Positions 17,175 through 25,425 of a stretch of DNA of 64,000 nt are shown one piece after another (the first letter of the stretch is position 1; each line of letters opens with the position of its first letter). The stretch covers positions 1 through 64,000 of the forward strand of contig NZ_JOAP01000032.1 in NCBI RefSeq assembly GCF_000720475.1, written 5' to 3'. Under the pieces are notes generated by a model that was not told the origin of the DNA, did not search any database, and saw only the letters and a program-made list of their open reading frames with translations. Both the position numbers and the translations under genes were made by a program. Source of the stretch: Streptomyces aureocirculatus. Its GTDB lineage: Bacteria > Actinomycetota > Actinomycetes > Streptomycetales > Streptomycetaceae.

Positions 17175-17228
17175 ATGAATGACATGGCACGAGGTATCTG
17201 GTCGCAGAAGGTTCGATCCGCCCGCTGA
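17175..17228 (+). CDS. Leader peptide upstream of the ABC-F gene
   Basis: A 17-codon ORF encoding MNDMARGIWSQKVRSAR. GTGGAGG lies 5 bases before its ATG, better than many real genes here. It starts about 150 bases before the ABC-F start and is followed by predicted stem-loops. Short leader peptides in this position commonly mediate drug-induced ribosome-stalling attenuation of ABC-F and erm genes. Here that role is inferred from position and signal quality only. Confidence 0.6.
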   Translation: MNDMARGIWSQKVRSAR

Positions 17229-17276
17229 CGGCGGCGCCTTCTCTCTGCTGAATTCGCGCTCGCCGTTCCGGTTCCC

Positions 17277-17322
17277 GCCGGGCGGCCATTCCCGCTGCCC
17301 GGCTCCACTGCGAGCTGCGGAG
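17277..17322 (+). promoter_or_regulatory. Putative attenuator stem-loops between leader peptide and ABC-F gene
   Basis: GCCGGGC (17277-17283) can pair with GCCCGGC (17297-17303). An overlapping alternative, GCTCC (17302-17306) with GGAGC (17318-17322), would sequester the GGAG ribosome-binding site of the ABC-F gene. The two pairings are mutually exclusive, as expected for an attenuator. No folding program was run. Confidence 0.4.
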
Positions 17323-17327
17323 CACCG

Positions 17328-18986
17328 TTGAACACCACCCCGACCACCCCTCACGCCATGCCCCCGCCCGTCGAAGCGGGCGGCGGCGCCCATGTCCGTG
17401 CCGAAGGCATCACCGTCACCCGCGGATCCCGGCGGATCCTGAGCGCCCTCTCGGTCACCGTCTCCGCGCGGTCGCGCATCGCCGTCGTCGGCGAGAACGG
17501 CCGGGGCAAGACGACACTGCTGCACGCCCTGGCCGGGCTCGTCGAGCCCGACGAGGGCACCGTGCACCGGGCAGGCACGATCGGTCTGGCCCGGCAGGAG
17601 CTGTCCGCGCGCGACGGCGCGACCGTCGGCACGCTGACGTCCGAGGCCCTCGCCGCGTCCCTCGCGGCCCTCGCCGCACTCGACGAGGCCACCCTCGCCC
17701 TCGCCGCGGGCGACCCCGCCGCCGCCGACCGCTATGCCGCCGCACTCGACGCCGCGACGCGGCTCGACGCGTGGGACGCCGAACGCCGCGTCGACGTCGC
17801 CCTCGCGGCCCTCGGCGCCTGCTCCGACCGCGACCGTCCGCTGTCGACCCTGTCGGTCGGTCTGCGCTACCGGGTCCGGCTCGCCTGCCTGCTCGGCGCG
17901 CACCACGACGTCCTGCTCCTGGACGAGCCGACCAACCACCTCGACGCGGGCGGTCTCGACTTCCTCACCCGCAGGCTGCGCGCACACGAGGGCGGCCTCG
18001 CCCTCGTCAGCCACGACCGGGCGCTGCTGCGCGACGTCGCCGACAGGTTCCTCGACCTGGACCCGACCCGCGACGGCGCGCCGCGCCTGTACGCAGGCGG
18101 CTACGACGCCTGGCAGGACGCCCGCCGCCGCGAGCGTGAGCGCTGGGAGCGGGACCACGAAGAACAGCAGGCGGAGCACCGGCGGCTGCAAGAGTCCGCG
18201 GCCAGGGCCCGCGACCGGCTGTCCACCGGCTGGCGGCCCGACAAGGGGACCGGCAAGCACCAGCGCCAGTCCCGTGCGCCGGGTGTCGTACAGGCCCTGA
18301 AGCGGCAGCAGGACGCGCTTGAGGCACACCGGATCGACGTGCCGCAGCCGCCGCCCGCGCTGCGGTGGCCCGACCTCGGCGTGCGGCCGGGCGCGCCACA
18401 GTTGCGGGCGCACGGCGTCGCGGTCGCGGGGCGCCTCGCCGCGCCGGTGGACCTCACCCTCGACGGCGGCGACCGGCTGCTCGTCACCGGGCCGAACGGC
18501 GCCGGGAAGTCCACGCTGCTCGCGGTGCTCGCCGGTGCCCTCGACCCCACGGAGGGGTACGTCCGTACCGCCGCGGGCGCGCGGGTCGTCCGTGTGACCC
18601 AGGAGACCGCCGAGCAGGACCCCGCACTCACCGCCCGCGAGGTCCACGCCCGCCACGTGGGACGCCTCGTGGCCCGCGGAGCGCTCCGTGACACCGACGT
18701 CGTACCCCTCGGGGCGCTCGGTCTCCTGGACTCCGAGGCGCTGCGCACTCCGGTCGGGCGGATGTCGCAGGGGCAGCAGCGCCGCCTGGACCTCGCGCTC
18801 GCGCTGGCCGGGCGGCCCGGCCTCGTCCTGCTCGACGAGCCGACCAACCACCTGTCGTCGGCCCTGGTCGACGAGCTGACGGACGCTCTCCGCGCCACGA
18901 GCGCCGCCGTCGTCGTCGCGACGCACGACCGGCAGTTGCTACGGGACCTCGCCGACTGGCCGCGCCTTGAGGTCGGCACCGGCTGA
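17328..18986 (+). CDS. ABC-F family ribosome-protection (antibiotic resistance-type) ATPase
   Basis: 552 residues, two ATP-binding cassettes and no membrane helices. Cassette 1: Walker [11 protein letters not shown], degenerate signature [11 protein letters not shown], Walker [13 protein letters not shown], switch SHDR. Cassette 2: Walker [10 protein letters not shown], signature [12 protein letters not shown], Walker [13 protein letters not shown], switch THDR. The interdomain linker (about residues 260-350) is long, basic and helical, as in ARE-type ABC-F proteins that displace drugs from the ribosome. The TTG at 17328 is chosen because GGAG lies 6 bases upstream; the ATG at 17358 has no such site. 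The upstream leader peptide supports drug-inducible control. It might serve self-protection, but it lies 12 kb from the NRPS cluster. Confidence 0.92.
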   Translation: MNTTPTTPHAMPPPVEAGGGAHVRAEGITVTRGSRRILSALSVTVSARSRIAVVGENGRGKTTLLHALAGLVEPDEGTVHRAGTIGLARQELSARDGATVGTLTSEALAASLAALAALDEATLALAAGDPAAADRYAAALDAATRLDAWDAERRVDVALAALGACSDRDRPLSTLSVGLRYRVRLACLLGAHHDVLLLDEPTNHLDAGGLDFLTRRLRAHEGGLALVSHDRALLRDVADRFLDLDPTRDGAPRLYAGGYDAWQDARRRERERWERDHEEQQAEHRRLQESAARARDRLSTGWRPDKGTGKHQRQSRAPGVVQALKRQQDALEAHRIDVPQPPPALRWPDLGVRPGAPQLRAHGVAVAGRLAAPVDLTLDGGDRLLVTGPNGAGKSTLLAVLAGALDPTEGYVRTAAGARVVRVTQETAEQDPALTAREVHARHVGRLVARGALRDTDVVPLGALGLLDSEALRTPVGRMSQGQQRRLDLALALAGRPGLVLLDEPTNHLSSALVDELTDALRATSAAVVVATHDRQLLRDLADWPRLEVGTG

Positions 18987-19054
18987 CAGCGGGAGGAGGA
19001 GAGAGCTGTGGGCGGGAGGAGGGGAGAGCTCTGGGCGGTCTCCCACGAGGCCGC

Positions 19055-19150
19055 TCACGGCTCTTCGCGCTCCCTGACGACCTGGTGCGGGTCCTTGTCC
19101 GCACGCAGCCCCTGATAACGGGGGTGCCGCAGCATTCCGCCGCGCGTCCG
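19055..19150 (-). pseudogene. C-terminal relic of an ATP-dependent DNA ligase
   Basis: In the 339-base gap between the ABC-F and propeller genes, the minus strand encodes RTRGGMLRHPRYQGLRADKD followed by PHQVVREREEP and a stop. This matches the usual C-terminus of actinobacterial ATP-dependent ligases (RHPRxxGLRxDKxPxxVVRE). An in-frame stop lies just upstream, so only about 30 codons remain. No other feature was seen in this gap except the promoter region of the next gene. Confidence 0.5.
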
Positions 19151-19325
19151 TCAGTACCACTGGTGGAGAAGCGGTATTCCGACCTTTCACTATTCCCCGA
19201 CGCGCCCTCGCGAAGCCTGTGTTTCCTCAGGGCCGCTTTGAGGGTTGCGGTGGGCACGCGAAAAACAAGCAGGGACCGTCTGTAAATAGGCTGTTGCGCA
19301 GAGTAGGCGCGTTGGGAGGATCACA

Positions 19326-21347
19326 GTGCGTACTCCGCCCTTATGGACGAGTTGGGGGCGCCCTATGCCCAAAGGGGGCTTCAGCATGGTTCCTGCCTTC
19401 CTGTCCCAAAGTGAGCGTGTGGAGCGGCTGCGTGCGCAGATGCAGGGTCAGCCGGTCAGCCGCCGGGCCCGGCGTCTGGCAGCGGGGCCGAAGGACACGC
19501 GGTTGCTGTACGGGGTGCTGCTGCGGGCGGCGGCCCGGCTGGATGCGGGTCATGAGCTGACCGACCTGGAGGGGATGCTGCTGGCCCCGCTGGCGCACAT
19601 GCTCAGCCAGGACGAGATCCGCGAGATGGGGCGGGTCTACGCGGAGGCGGGCTCGATGCGCCACGCCCCGGAGATGTTCCCGCAGGCAGTCAGCGCCCGG
19701 ACGCTGGCTGACGGGTTCTCCCTCGCGGACCTGCTCAAAGAACTGCCGGCCGCGCAGGACGTCTCCGGGCAGCCGAACATCCGCGTGGTGGACGTGGCTT
19801 CCGGCACACCGCTGGACAGTGAGGAGTTCGCCCAGGCCGAGCGGGAGGCCGGGTACGGGCTCACGGTGGTGGACTCCTCCGATCAGGGCGATCAGGAGGC
19901 CGCCGCCAGCCCCACGTTCCACGCCCGCATCGACCTGGAGAAGTTCTACTGCAAGGACGACACCAACGAGAGCACCCGGGACGAGATCTACTGGACGATT
20001 GCCTCCAGCAGTGAGCCCGGCAAGAACCGGGCCTACCGCACCCGTGAGTACGGCAGCGTCGTCCAAGGCAGTACCAGGGAATTCGACGGCGGCACCGTGC
20101 TGTTCGACGGGCTCCTCAGCAAGCACACGGGCTGCCACATCTCCTGCTGGGAGGCCGATGACAGCCCTGATGGCTTCTACGCCGAACTGGCGCGCAAGCT
20201 GCACATCATCGCCGACGAACTGTTCAGGTTCCTCGACATCCTTGAAAAGTTCCCCTCCGGGCACTGGGAGAACCACGCCGACTGGATCAAGTTCGCCGCC
20301 ATGGTCGCCCAGCTCATCGCCTACCTGATCGACTGGCTGCGCAACGACGACGACCTCGTCGAGGACCGCAAACTCGTCTTCACCCGCGCCGCCCTGAGCA
20401 GGCTGAACGGCACTTCGGACTACTGGAACTTCCGTGGCGACGGCGGCCACTTCCACCTGTACCTGAAGTTCAGCGTGCGCGGTGACACCCGCATCCTGAC
20501 CAACACCTCCACGGGCAGCACCTGGACCGCGGACGCCACCATCACCGGCTCCACTCTCGGGGCCCCGGCCGTGGCGGTCTACGGCGACAAGCTGTACGGC
20601 ATGATCCGCGGCGGCGACAGCGAAGGAGCCCTGTACTGGAACCGCCACGACGGCACCTCCTGGAACCGCTACACCAAACTCACCGTGCCCTACAGCCCCA
20701 ACGGGCCAGCGCTCGCGGCCTACAACAACAAGCTCTACGCCGCCTACACGCACTACGGCTCACCAGGGTTTCAGGTGAGCTGGTCGCACTTCGACGGCCA
20801 GACCTGGGCGGCCTTCACCTCGCTGCCCACCGAGGTACGCACCCTGTCCACACCAGCGCTCGCGGCCCACAACGGCAAGCTCTACTGCATGATCCGCAAG
20901 GCCATCCCCTTCCAATTCGGCAGCACCGTCATCTACCTCGACGGCAACGAGCTGAGCTGGGGCAGCTTCGACGGCCGCACCTGGAGCACCTTCATCACGA
21001 TGCCCAACTACAGCTCCAGCACCCCAGCGATGGCGGTCTTCAACAACACCCTCTACACCGTCCACCACGGCACCAGCGACGGGGCGCTGTACTGGTCGAC
21101 CCTCAGCGGCACCACCTGGCGCCCCTTCCAGAAGTTCCCCTCCGGATCGACCCGGACCACGCCCGCCCTGGCCGTCCACAACGGCAAGCTGTACTGCATG
21201 GTCCGCGGCGCCGACTCGGACTCCCTGTCCTGGGCGACCTTCAACGGCACCACCTGGACCGGGTTCACCCGCGTCGACACCCTCAGCTCCATGGCACCGG
21301 CCCTGGCCTCCCTCGGCGGCAAACTGCACTGCGTCCACCGCGGCTGA
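19326..21347 (+). CDS. Multidomain protein with C-terminal lectin-like beta-propeller
   Basis: 673 residues from the GTG at 19326 (GGGAGGA 5 bases upstream). Residues about 20-190 are helical and of unknown fold. Residues about 195-375 form a second domain (FHARIDLEKFYCKDDTNE, REFDGGTVLFDGLLS, then a long helix WIKFAAMVAQLIAYLIDWL). From about 385 to the end there are five to six repeats of about 50 residues built on LYxMxRG...LYWxxxDGxxWxxF. These blades are typical of a sialidase-like or fucolectin-like propeller, with Cys in alternate blades. No signal peptide is evident. The layout suggests a carbohydrate-binding effector or surface protein, but the first two domains were not recognised. 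Confidence 0.75.
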   Translation: MRTPPLWTSWGRPMPKGGFSMVPAFLSQSERVERLRAQMQGQPVSRRARRLAAGPKDTRLLYGVLLRAAARLDAGHELTDLEGMLLAPLAHMLSQDEIREMGRVYAEAGSMRHAPEMFPQAVSARTLADGFSLADLLKELPAAQDVSGQPNIRVVDVASGTPLDSEEFAQAEREAGYGLTVVDSSDQGDQEAAASPTFHARIDLEKFYCKDDTNESTRDEIYWTIASSSEPGKNRAYRTREYGSVVQGSTREFDGGTVLFDGLLSKHTGCHISCWEADDSPDGFYAELARKLHIIADELFRFLDILEKFPSGHWENHADWIKFAAMVAQLIAYLIDWLRNDDDLVEDRKLVFTRAALSRLNGTSDYWNFRGDGGHFHLYLKFSVRGDTRILTNTSTGSTWTADATITGSTLGAPAVAVYGDKLYGMIRGGDSEGALYWNRHDGTSWNRYTKLTVPYSPNGPALAAYNNKLYAAYTHYGSPGFQVSWSHFDGQTWAAFTSLPTEVRTLSTPALAAHNGKLYCMIRKAIPFQFGSTVIYLDGNELSWGSFDGRTWSTFITMPNYSSSTPAMAVFNNTLYTVHHGTSDGALYWSTLSGTTWRPFQKFPSGSTRTTPALAVHNGKLYCMVRGADSDSLSWATFNGTTWTGFTRVDTLSSMAPALASLGGKLHCVHRG

Positions 21348-21392
21348 CACCCAGCTACCCGGCAGGACTGATCGCACCTGCTCAGCACCCGC

Positions 21393-21424
21393 CCGTGCAC
21401 TGCGCCGCCCCGCGCACTGCACGG
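21393..21424 (+). terminator. Hairpin downstream of the propeller gene
   Basis: CCGTGCA...TGCACGG with an inner TGCGC/GCGCA stem forms a long imperfect hairpin 45 bases after the stop codon. Confidence 0.6.
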
Positions 21425-21459
21425 ACGGGCCCTCTTCACTCTCCGCTGCGCGGGCGGGC

Positions 21460-22168
21460 GGTGGTGCCGCATTGTGTCCGCGAGCCCCAGGGGGTTGCGT
21501 GGCCGTCCGGGGGTCTGGCCTGGCAGGAGGAAGGCGGGTCCGCTTCCCGGCTGGGTCCGCAGGCCTGCTGCCCGGCCCAGTTGCTTCTCGATGAGCCGGG
21601 CGAGGACTGGGGGGAGAAGCAGCGGATGATCTTTGGGGGTCAGGGAGGCGCCATTCTCATCCTGGTGGAAGTGCTCGGCAATCAGCTCGACGATCCGGGT
21701 GAGGTGGCGGGTGTCGAGCCAGATAAGAAAGTCGATCGCGGCGCGAATGTTGCTGCAGTCGCCTTTGTAGGCGGCGTAGGTGTAGCGGCCGCGGGCCGAG
21801 CGCCGGCGGGCGTCGCGGATGATGTGCCATTCGGCGAAGGGGCGGATCACCACGGCATGCTGGGCCGGCAGACGGGCCAGGGTGCGAGCGGTCCAGGTGC
21901 CCAGGAGGGCAAGGTTCTCATCGCGGGCCGGCAGGAGACGGGCGGCCACCAGCAGGCCGCGGACGTAGGCGGAGGCCTGCCGTTGAGGCTGCGCGTCCAG
22001 GGCTTCGTGGTTGAGCATGTCCGGTTGGCGGACCATCTGCTTCAGCAGGTACGCCGCAGGGCTGCGCCGTAGCCGGGCCAGGACCGAGTGGGGGTCGTCG
22101 GCTGCGGTCAGGACTTCGTCGAGCGGCAGAGATGCCCGGGCACCGTGACCCCCTCGCCGCTGATCAGT
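21460..22168 (-). pseudogene. Degraded site-specific recombinase gene
   Basis: The minus strand reads as an actinobacterial phage-integrase-like family: ARTLARLPAQHAVVIRPFAEWH, then IIRDARRRSARGRYTYAAYKGD, then AAIDFLIWLDTRHLT. At about 21697 it jumps directly to RIVELIAEHFHQDENGAS and LLLPPVLARLIEKQL, missing roughly 80 residues that family members normally have between these parts. The C-terminal region after MRHH is absent and the N-terminus is not clear. It is therefore an internally deleted and truncated relic. The family call comes from remembered motifs and was not searched. Confidence 0.6.
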
Positions 22169-22535
22169 CCCGCGGATGATCGCCGGCTGTTCCGTCGATA
22201 AGCTCTCGCACGATGTCCATGTGGCCCGCGTGTCGCACGGTGTCCTCAATCATGTGAATCAGCACCCAACGCATGGACACGGTGGCGCCGTTCCAGGATG
22301 TGCCGAGGTCATCAAGGTGGAGTTCGTCGATCGCTTTGTCGGCGGCGGCTCGGGCACGGCCGTAGAACTCCACGATGTCTGCGGTGGCCTCGTGCAGCTC
22401 CACGCTCATGTCTTCGGTGTAGGGATCGAACCAGAACGGCTCGGTCTCGCGTCCGAACGTTGTGCAGAACCACCCGTATTCGACGGTCGCCAAGTGCTTC
22501 ACCAGGGCCAGCAAATTGGTTCCTGACGGAGTCAT
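22164..22535 (-). CDS. DinB/DUF664-family protein, 5'-truncated
   Basis: 123 residues from the first available ATG (22535), ending DIVRELIDGTAGDHPRD. The four-helix DinB-like core shows LLALVKHLATVEYGWF and the metal-ligand-like HMIEDTVRHAGHMDIVREL. Members are thiol-dependent or metal-dependent transferases or of unknown role. In the same frame, homology clearly continues upstream of this ATG (LDRHRDAVLWKLDGLDDEAL, to about 22620) but has no start codon. The original 5' end was probably replaced by the neighbouring insertion debris. The product may still be made, but it would lack helix 1. Confidence 0.65.
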   Translation of the reverse strand: MTPSGTNLLALVKHLATVEYGWFCTTFGRETEPFWFDPYTEDMSVELHEATADIVEFYGRARAAADKAIDELHLDDLGTSWNGATVSMRWVLIHMIEDTVRHAGHMDIVRELIDGTAGDHPRD

Positions 22536-22687
22536 CGGTCGCCGCAGCGCTTCATCGTCGAGGCCGTCGAGCTTCCATAGGACCGCATCGCGGTGCCGGT
22601 CGAGGCTGGCGTGGTTCGACAGCCGACGGGGCCGTCTCGGGAAGCGCGGGGTTGGTGGTCCATGGGTACAGCGGTAGCCGCGCCGGT

Positions 22688-22805
22688 ATGGCTGAGTTTC
22701 CGGCGTGGTGACGAGTCCGTGGTGGAGGACCAGGAGTGGCTATCGGTGCCGCTCGGGCTGCTGCGGGAGGCCCAGCCGTGGCGGACGTTCCGCTGGGCGG
22801 GACAC
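22688..22805 (+). pseudogene. Probable TnsA-like transposase endonuclease N-terminal relic
   Basis: MAEFPAW (22688) is followed by a stop. One base out of frame the coding continues as DESVVEDQEWLSVPLGLLRE and AQPWRTFRW, then ends abruptly. In the Streptomyces TnsA-like family this N-terminal block leads into a GQxHYSGxYWSAT segment, which is missing here. A one-base frameshift and a truncation are therefore inferred. The family assignment is from memory of motifs. Confidence 0.35.
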
Positions 22806-22809
22806 CATG

Positions 22810-23793
22810 TCAGTTGCGGGCTTCTTCCAGCAGAACTGCCGCATGTGTGGTCCGCTGGTACAGCACGTAGCGGCCGTCTCTGACCTTGGTGACCAGGCGT
22901 GCGCGGTGCAGGGCACTGAGGTGGTAGGAGACGTTGCCCGGTGCGCATCCGATCCGGGCGGCGAGTTCCGTGGTGGACCGGGGGGTTTCCAGGTCCGCCA
23001 GCAACGCCGCTCGGGTGTCGCCGACCACCTGCGCGATTCTTCCAGGCCGGTGGCCTCTGCCGGCACCGATGCGCTGGGCCGGGTAGTAGAGGACGAACTG
23101 TCCGGGGGTGTCGACCTGGACGATGACGTCGGGCCAGTTCAGCACGCCCGGGGCGAGGACTAGGTCCCGGCCGGTGGCATCTATTTCACCCTCCCACGAG
23201 GTGGCGAGGGTGACCGCGTCGCCCGCCCACCCCATGTCGGGATGGAGTGCTCCGAGTGCCCGACCGATGCCTTGGGTGGCGATGGCCGTCGCACGGTGGG
23301 CGATGTCCTGATCGAGGATCGAGCGTAACTCGGGCCAGCTTTCGGCGAGGGCATCGCGCCAGAACCGGGCGAGACCGTTGGCGAGACGTCGCTGCATCCG
23401 CCCCGACTCGGCGATCCGGCGGGTCGTGGCCAGCAGCGGCCTGTTCCAGTGGGTCCGGGTGTAGGTGAAGACCTGGGTTTCCAGGGCGTCCTGCGCTGTG
23501 GCCTCGATCTGCGCGATCTGCTCGCCCAGCAGGTCACGACCCTGCCTGTCCGCACCTGGCTGAGGGGTGAGCAGGTCAGGCGTGTAGGTGTCACCGGCTC
23601 GCGGCAACAGGTCCGCGAGCAGGGCAACATCCGGATGGGCAAGACAGGCGCGGGCCAACGGCCCGGGATCCCCGAACACCGGGTGCCGTTTCGAGGCGGC
23701 CGTGAGTCTCAGCCACGCCAGGGACTCCGCTGCGGGGGAAGGGGTCCACCGCGTCCTGGCCATGGTGTCGGCATCCACACGCACAGAGAGCAC
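22810..23793 (-). CDS. ArsR-family regulator with N-terminal DUF5937-like domain
   Basis: About 327 residues from the GTG at 23793 (a second GTG is at 23796). The start is poorly marked by ribosome-binding sequence, so a leaderless transcript is possible. The first about 240 residues resemble the DUF5937 sensor part found ahead of ArsR helix-turn-helix domains (WTPSPAAESLAWLRLTA, HPDMGWAGDAVTLATSW). The C-terminal winged helix is clear: GDTRAALLADLETPRSTTEL, AARIGCAPGNVSYHLSALHR, then GRYVLYQRT. It is a transcriptional repressor-type protein with unknown ligand. No co-oriented efflux gene is adjacent. Confidence 0.88.
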   Translation of the reverse strand: MLSVRVDADTMARTRWTPSPAAESLAWLRLTAASKRHPVFGDPGPLARACLAHPDVALLADLLPRAGDTYTPDLLTPQPGADRQGRDLLGEQIAQIEATAQDALETQVFTYTRTHWNRPLLATTRRIAESGRMQRRLANGLARFWRDALAESWPELRSILDQDIAHRATAIATQGIGRALGALHPDMGWAGDAVTLATSWEGEIDATGRDLVLAPGVLNWPDVIVQVDTPGQFVLYYPAQRIGAGRGHRPGRIAQVVGDTRAALLADLETPRSTTELAARIGCAPGNVSYHLSALHRARLVTKVRDGRYVLYQRTTHAAVLLEEARN

Positions 23794-23988
23794 CACGCCG
23801 ACGCTAGCAGCCGCCGCGATGGATTTGAACGGGCTTGAATCCTTTCCGCCGCGAGGCCCAGGCGTGGTTGAGTGGCGGCGGCGAACAACGCCGGCACCGC
23901 TCAGGGCCGACCGGAGGCGGTCGCCTCCGTACGACGTGAGGTTGTGCCCCCGTAACCCCAAAAACCCAACAACCTGGGAGTGGTTGTC

Positions 23989-24546
23989 ATGGTGACACTG
24001 AACGACACCGGCACAGTGAAGAGCCGCACGAGGACAACCGGCACGGCCGGCAGGCGAGGCAGGCGAACCGGCGCAGGCTCGCTCCTCGCCATCACCGCTG
24101 TCCTCGGACTGAGCCTGGCAACCGCCGGCCCCGCCACCGCCACCGAGACCGGCCCCGCCGCGGATGCCGGCACCTGGCGTGCCTACGGCAACACCAACCC
24201 GATCACTTCCAGCTCCGCCACGTGGGCGTGTGCCGGCAGCAAAACCGTCGCCACCTCAGTCATCGCACAGGTCTGCGCGATTAGGTCAGCAACCGGAGGC
24301 AGCGTCCAGGCGGCAGTGATCGTCCGCAACAACCGATCCATGCTCTACAGCACCAGCGCATACGTGGAGCTGTATACCGCCACATCTGGCAGTTTCCTGG
24401 GCTCTTGGGAGTGCGCGTCATCGGGGGTCGGGGCGAACTCGTGGTCTGTGTGCTTCGGCAAAACCCTCAGCAAGCCCAGCTCCGTAAAGGTGGACTCCCC
24501 TGGATGGATCAAAGGCACTTACCTCGGCTGGTCACCCAGCATCTGA
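23989..24546 (+). CDS. Small secreted protein of unknown function
   Basis: 185 residues from the ATG at 23989 (GGGAG 8 bases upstream). A twin-basic N-region (RRGRRTGAG) and hydrophobic core (SLLAITAVLGLSLATAG) end in an A-T-A cleavage-like site near ATATETG, so Sec export is expected. The mature part has about 130 residues, is Ser/Thr/Gly/Trp-rich and carries four Cys (WACAGS, AQVCAI, SWECAS, SVCFGK) that could form two disulfides. The family is not recognised. It may be an inhibitor, spore or adhesion protein; this is only a guess from size and layout. Confidence 0.75.
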   Translation: MVTLNDTGTVKSRTRTTGTAGRRGRRTGAGSLLAITAVLGLSLATAGPATATETGPAADAGTWRAYGNTNPITSSSATWACAGSKTVATSVIAQVCAIRSATGGSVQAAVIVRNNRSMLYSTSAYVELYTATSGSFLGSWECASSGVGANSWSVCFGKTLSKPSSVKVDSPGWIKGTYLGWSPSI

Positions 24547-24680
24547 ACCACACCCCACCAGTTGGCACGCACCCCGCGCGGTGCGGCCCGGACACCCGCT
24601 GCGTGCGGTGCGAGTAGCTCACGTGCTGGGTGTTCCGCTCTCCCAACTCAGTGAGTGACAGCTTCGATGAGGGGGTGCGG

Positions 24681-24722
24681 GGCCCCGCCCGTCCGCCGCG
24701 GGGGAACCGGATGGGCGGGGCC
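24681..24722 (+). terminator. Perfect 10-bp-stem hairpin
   Basis: GGCCCCGCCC (24681-24690) pairs with GGGCGGGGCC (24713-24722) across a 22-base loop. It lies 135 bases after the secreted-protein stop and just before the remnant coding on the other strand, so it may terminate transcription in either direction. Confidence 0.6.
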
Positions 24723-24725
24723 GGT

Positions 24726-24836
24726 TCAGATGTCCCAGGCCTCTGTCGGCTGGTCCAGCCAGGCACACTGGCCGTCCTGGGTGACCGTCAGCCCGAACCG
24801 TTCGCATCAAGGCTCGCCGTCCTCCCGCCACCAGTC
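24726..24836 (-). pseudogene. C-terminal relic of an unidentified gene, with internal stop
   Basis: The minus strand reads DWWREDGEP, an in-frame TGA, then CERFGLTVTQDGQCAWLDQP and TEAWDI with a final stop. Reading frame and codon bias are good on both sides of the TGA, so this looks like the decayed end of a Streptomyces gene. The family is not known. The rest of 24547-24999 shows nothing further that I can support. Confidence 0.3.
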
Positions 24837-24999
24837 AGTAGCAGGCGAACTCACCGGCCAGACCACCGGCAGCGCCTGCTATTGATCAGAAACTCATGGT
24901 ATTCACTCGTCGATGACGTAGCGGACGTGTCGGCTGGAGCTCCGCATGGCGCTCAGGGCCACCGGTGGCCTGCTGGCAGCCGAGATCGAACTCTGGGAC

Positions 25000-25334
25000 G
25001 CCGCACTCGCACACCGGCTCGGGCCGGCCGCCCCGGGAACCCTTCTTCATTCCGGTTGGCGGCCTGGTCCTTCTTCTCCGGGATCACTGCCTTGATGCCG
25101 CGTTGCCGCAGGTGGGCTCGGTTGCCGCGGGACGAGTAGGCCTTGTCCCCGGCGACCGCGTCGGGCCGGGTGCGCGGGCGGCCGACGGGCCCGTGGACCC
25201 GTAACTTTCCCAGCACCGGGATGAACTGCGGACTGTCCGCGGCCTGGCCCGCGGTCAGCACGAACACCAGCGGGCGACACTTGCGGTCGGCGGCCAGACG
25301 GATCTTGCTGGTCTGCCCGCCCCTGGAGCGTCCC
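25000..25334 (-). pseudogene. IS5-family transposase remnant
   Basis: The minus strand contains RSRGGQTSKIRLAADRKCRP, LVFVLTAGQAADSPQFIPVL and DAVAGDKAYSSRGNRAHLRQ, then GIKAVIPEKKDQAANR: the central DDE-transposase block of actinobacterial IS5-group elements. A frameshift follows (NR then MKKGSRGGRP in another frame) and the C-terminal RxxxERxxxxLK region is absent. The N-terminal part is also absent: the block begins directly at a junction with the third recombinase relic. This is an internal fragment, not a complete element; no terminal inverted repeats were found. Confidence 0.7.
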
Positions 25335-25425
25335 AGGAGAGGCCGTCCAGCGAGAACGCCGCACGGCTTCCGTCACTGAATACGCAGGTGATTCCCAGGG
25401 GTTGGCCGATCAGCATGGTCGGCAT
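25335..25425 (-). pseudogene. Third recombinase of a trio: N-terminal stub cut by IS5 sequence
   Basis: The ATG at 25425 overlaps the stop of the preceding recombinase gene (TGATG). About 30 codons follow (MPTMLIGQPLGITCVFSDGS, then RAAFSLDGLS), which match the start of the large tyrosine recombinase that usually ends such three-gene sets. Coding then switches to IS5 transposase sequence at about 25334. Confidence 0.5.

Noticed and set aside
17328..18986. ABC-F gene as the NRPS self-resistance gene
   Set aside because: It lies more than 11 kb from the first cluster gene, beyond a mobile-element zone, and ribosome protection has no evident link to this peptide.
21395..22072. Plus-strand 225-codon ORF after the propeller gene
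   Set aside because: The minus strand of the same interval carries recognisable recombinase motifs; the plus frame is its shadow.
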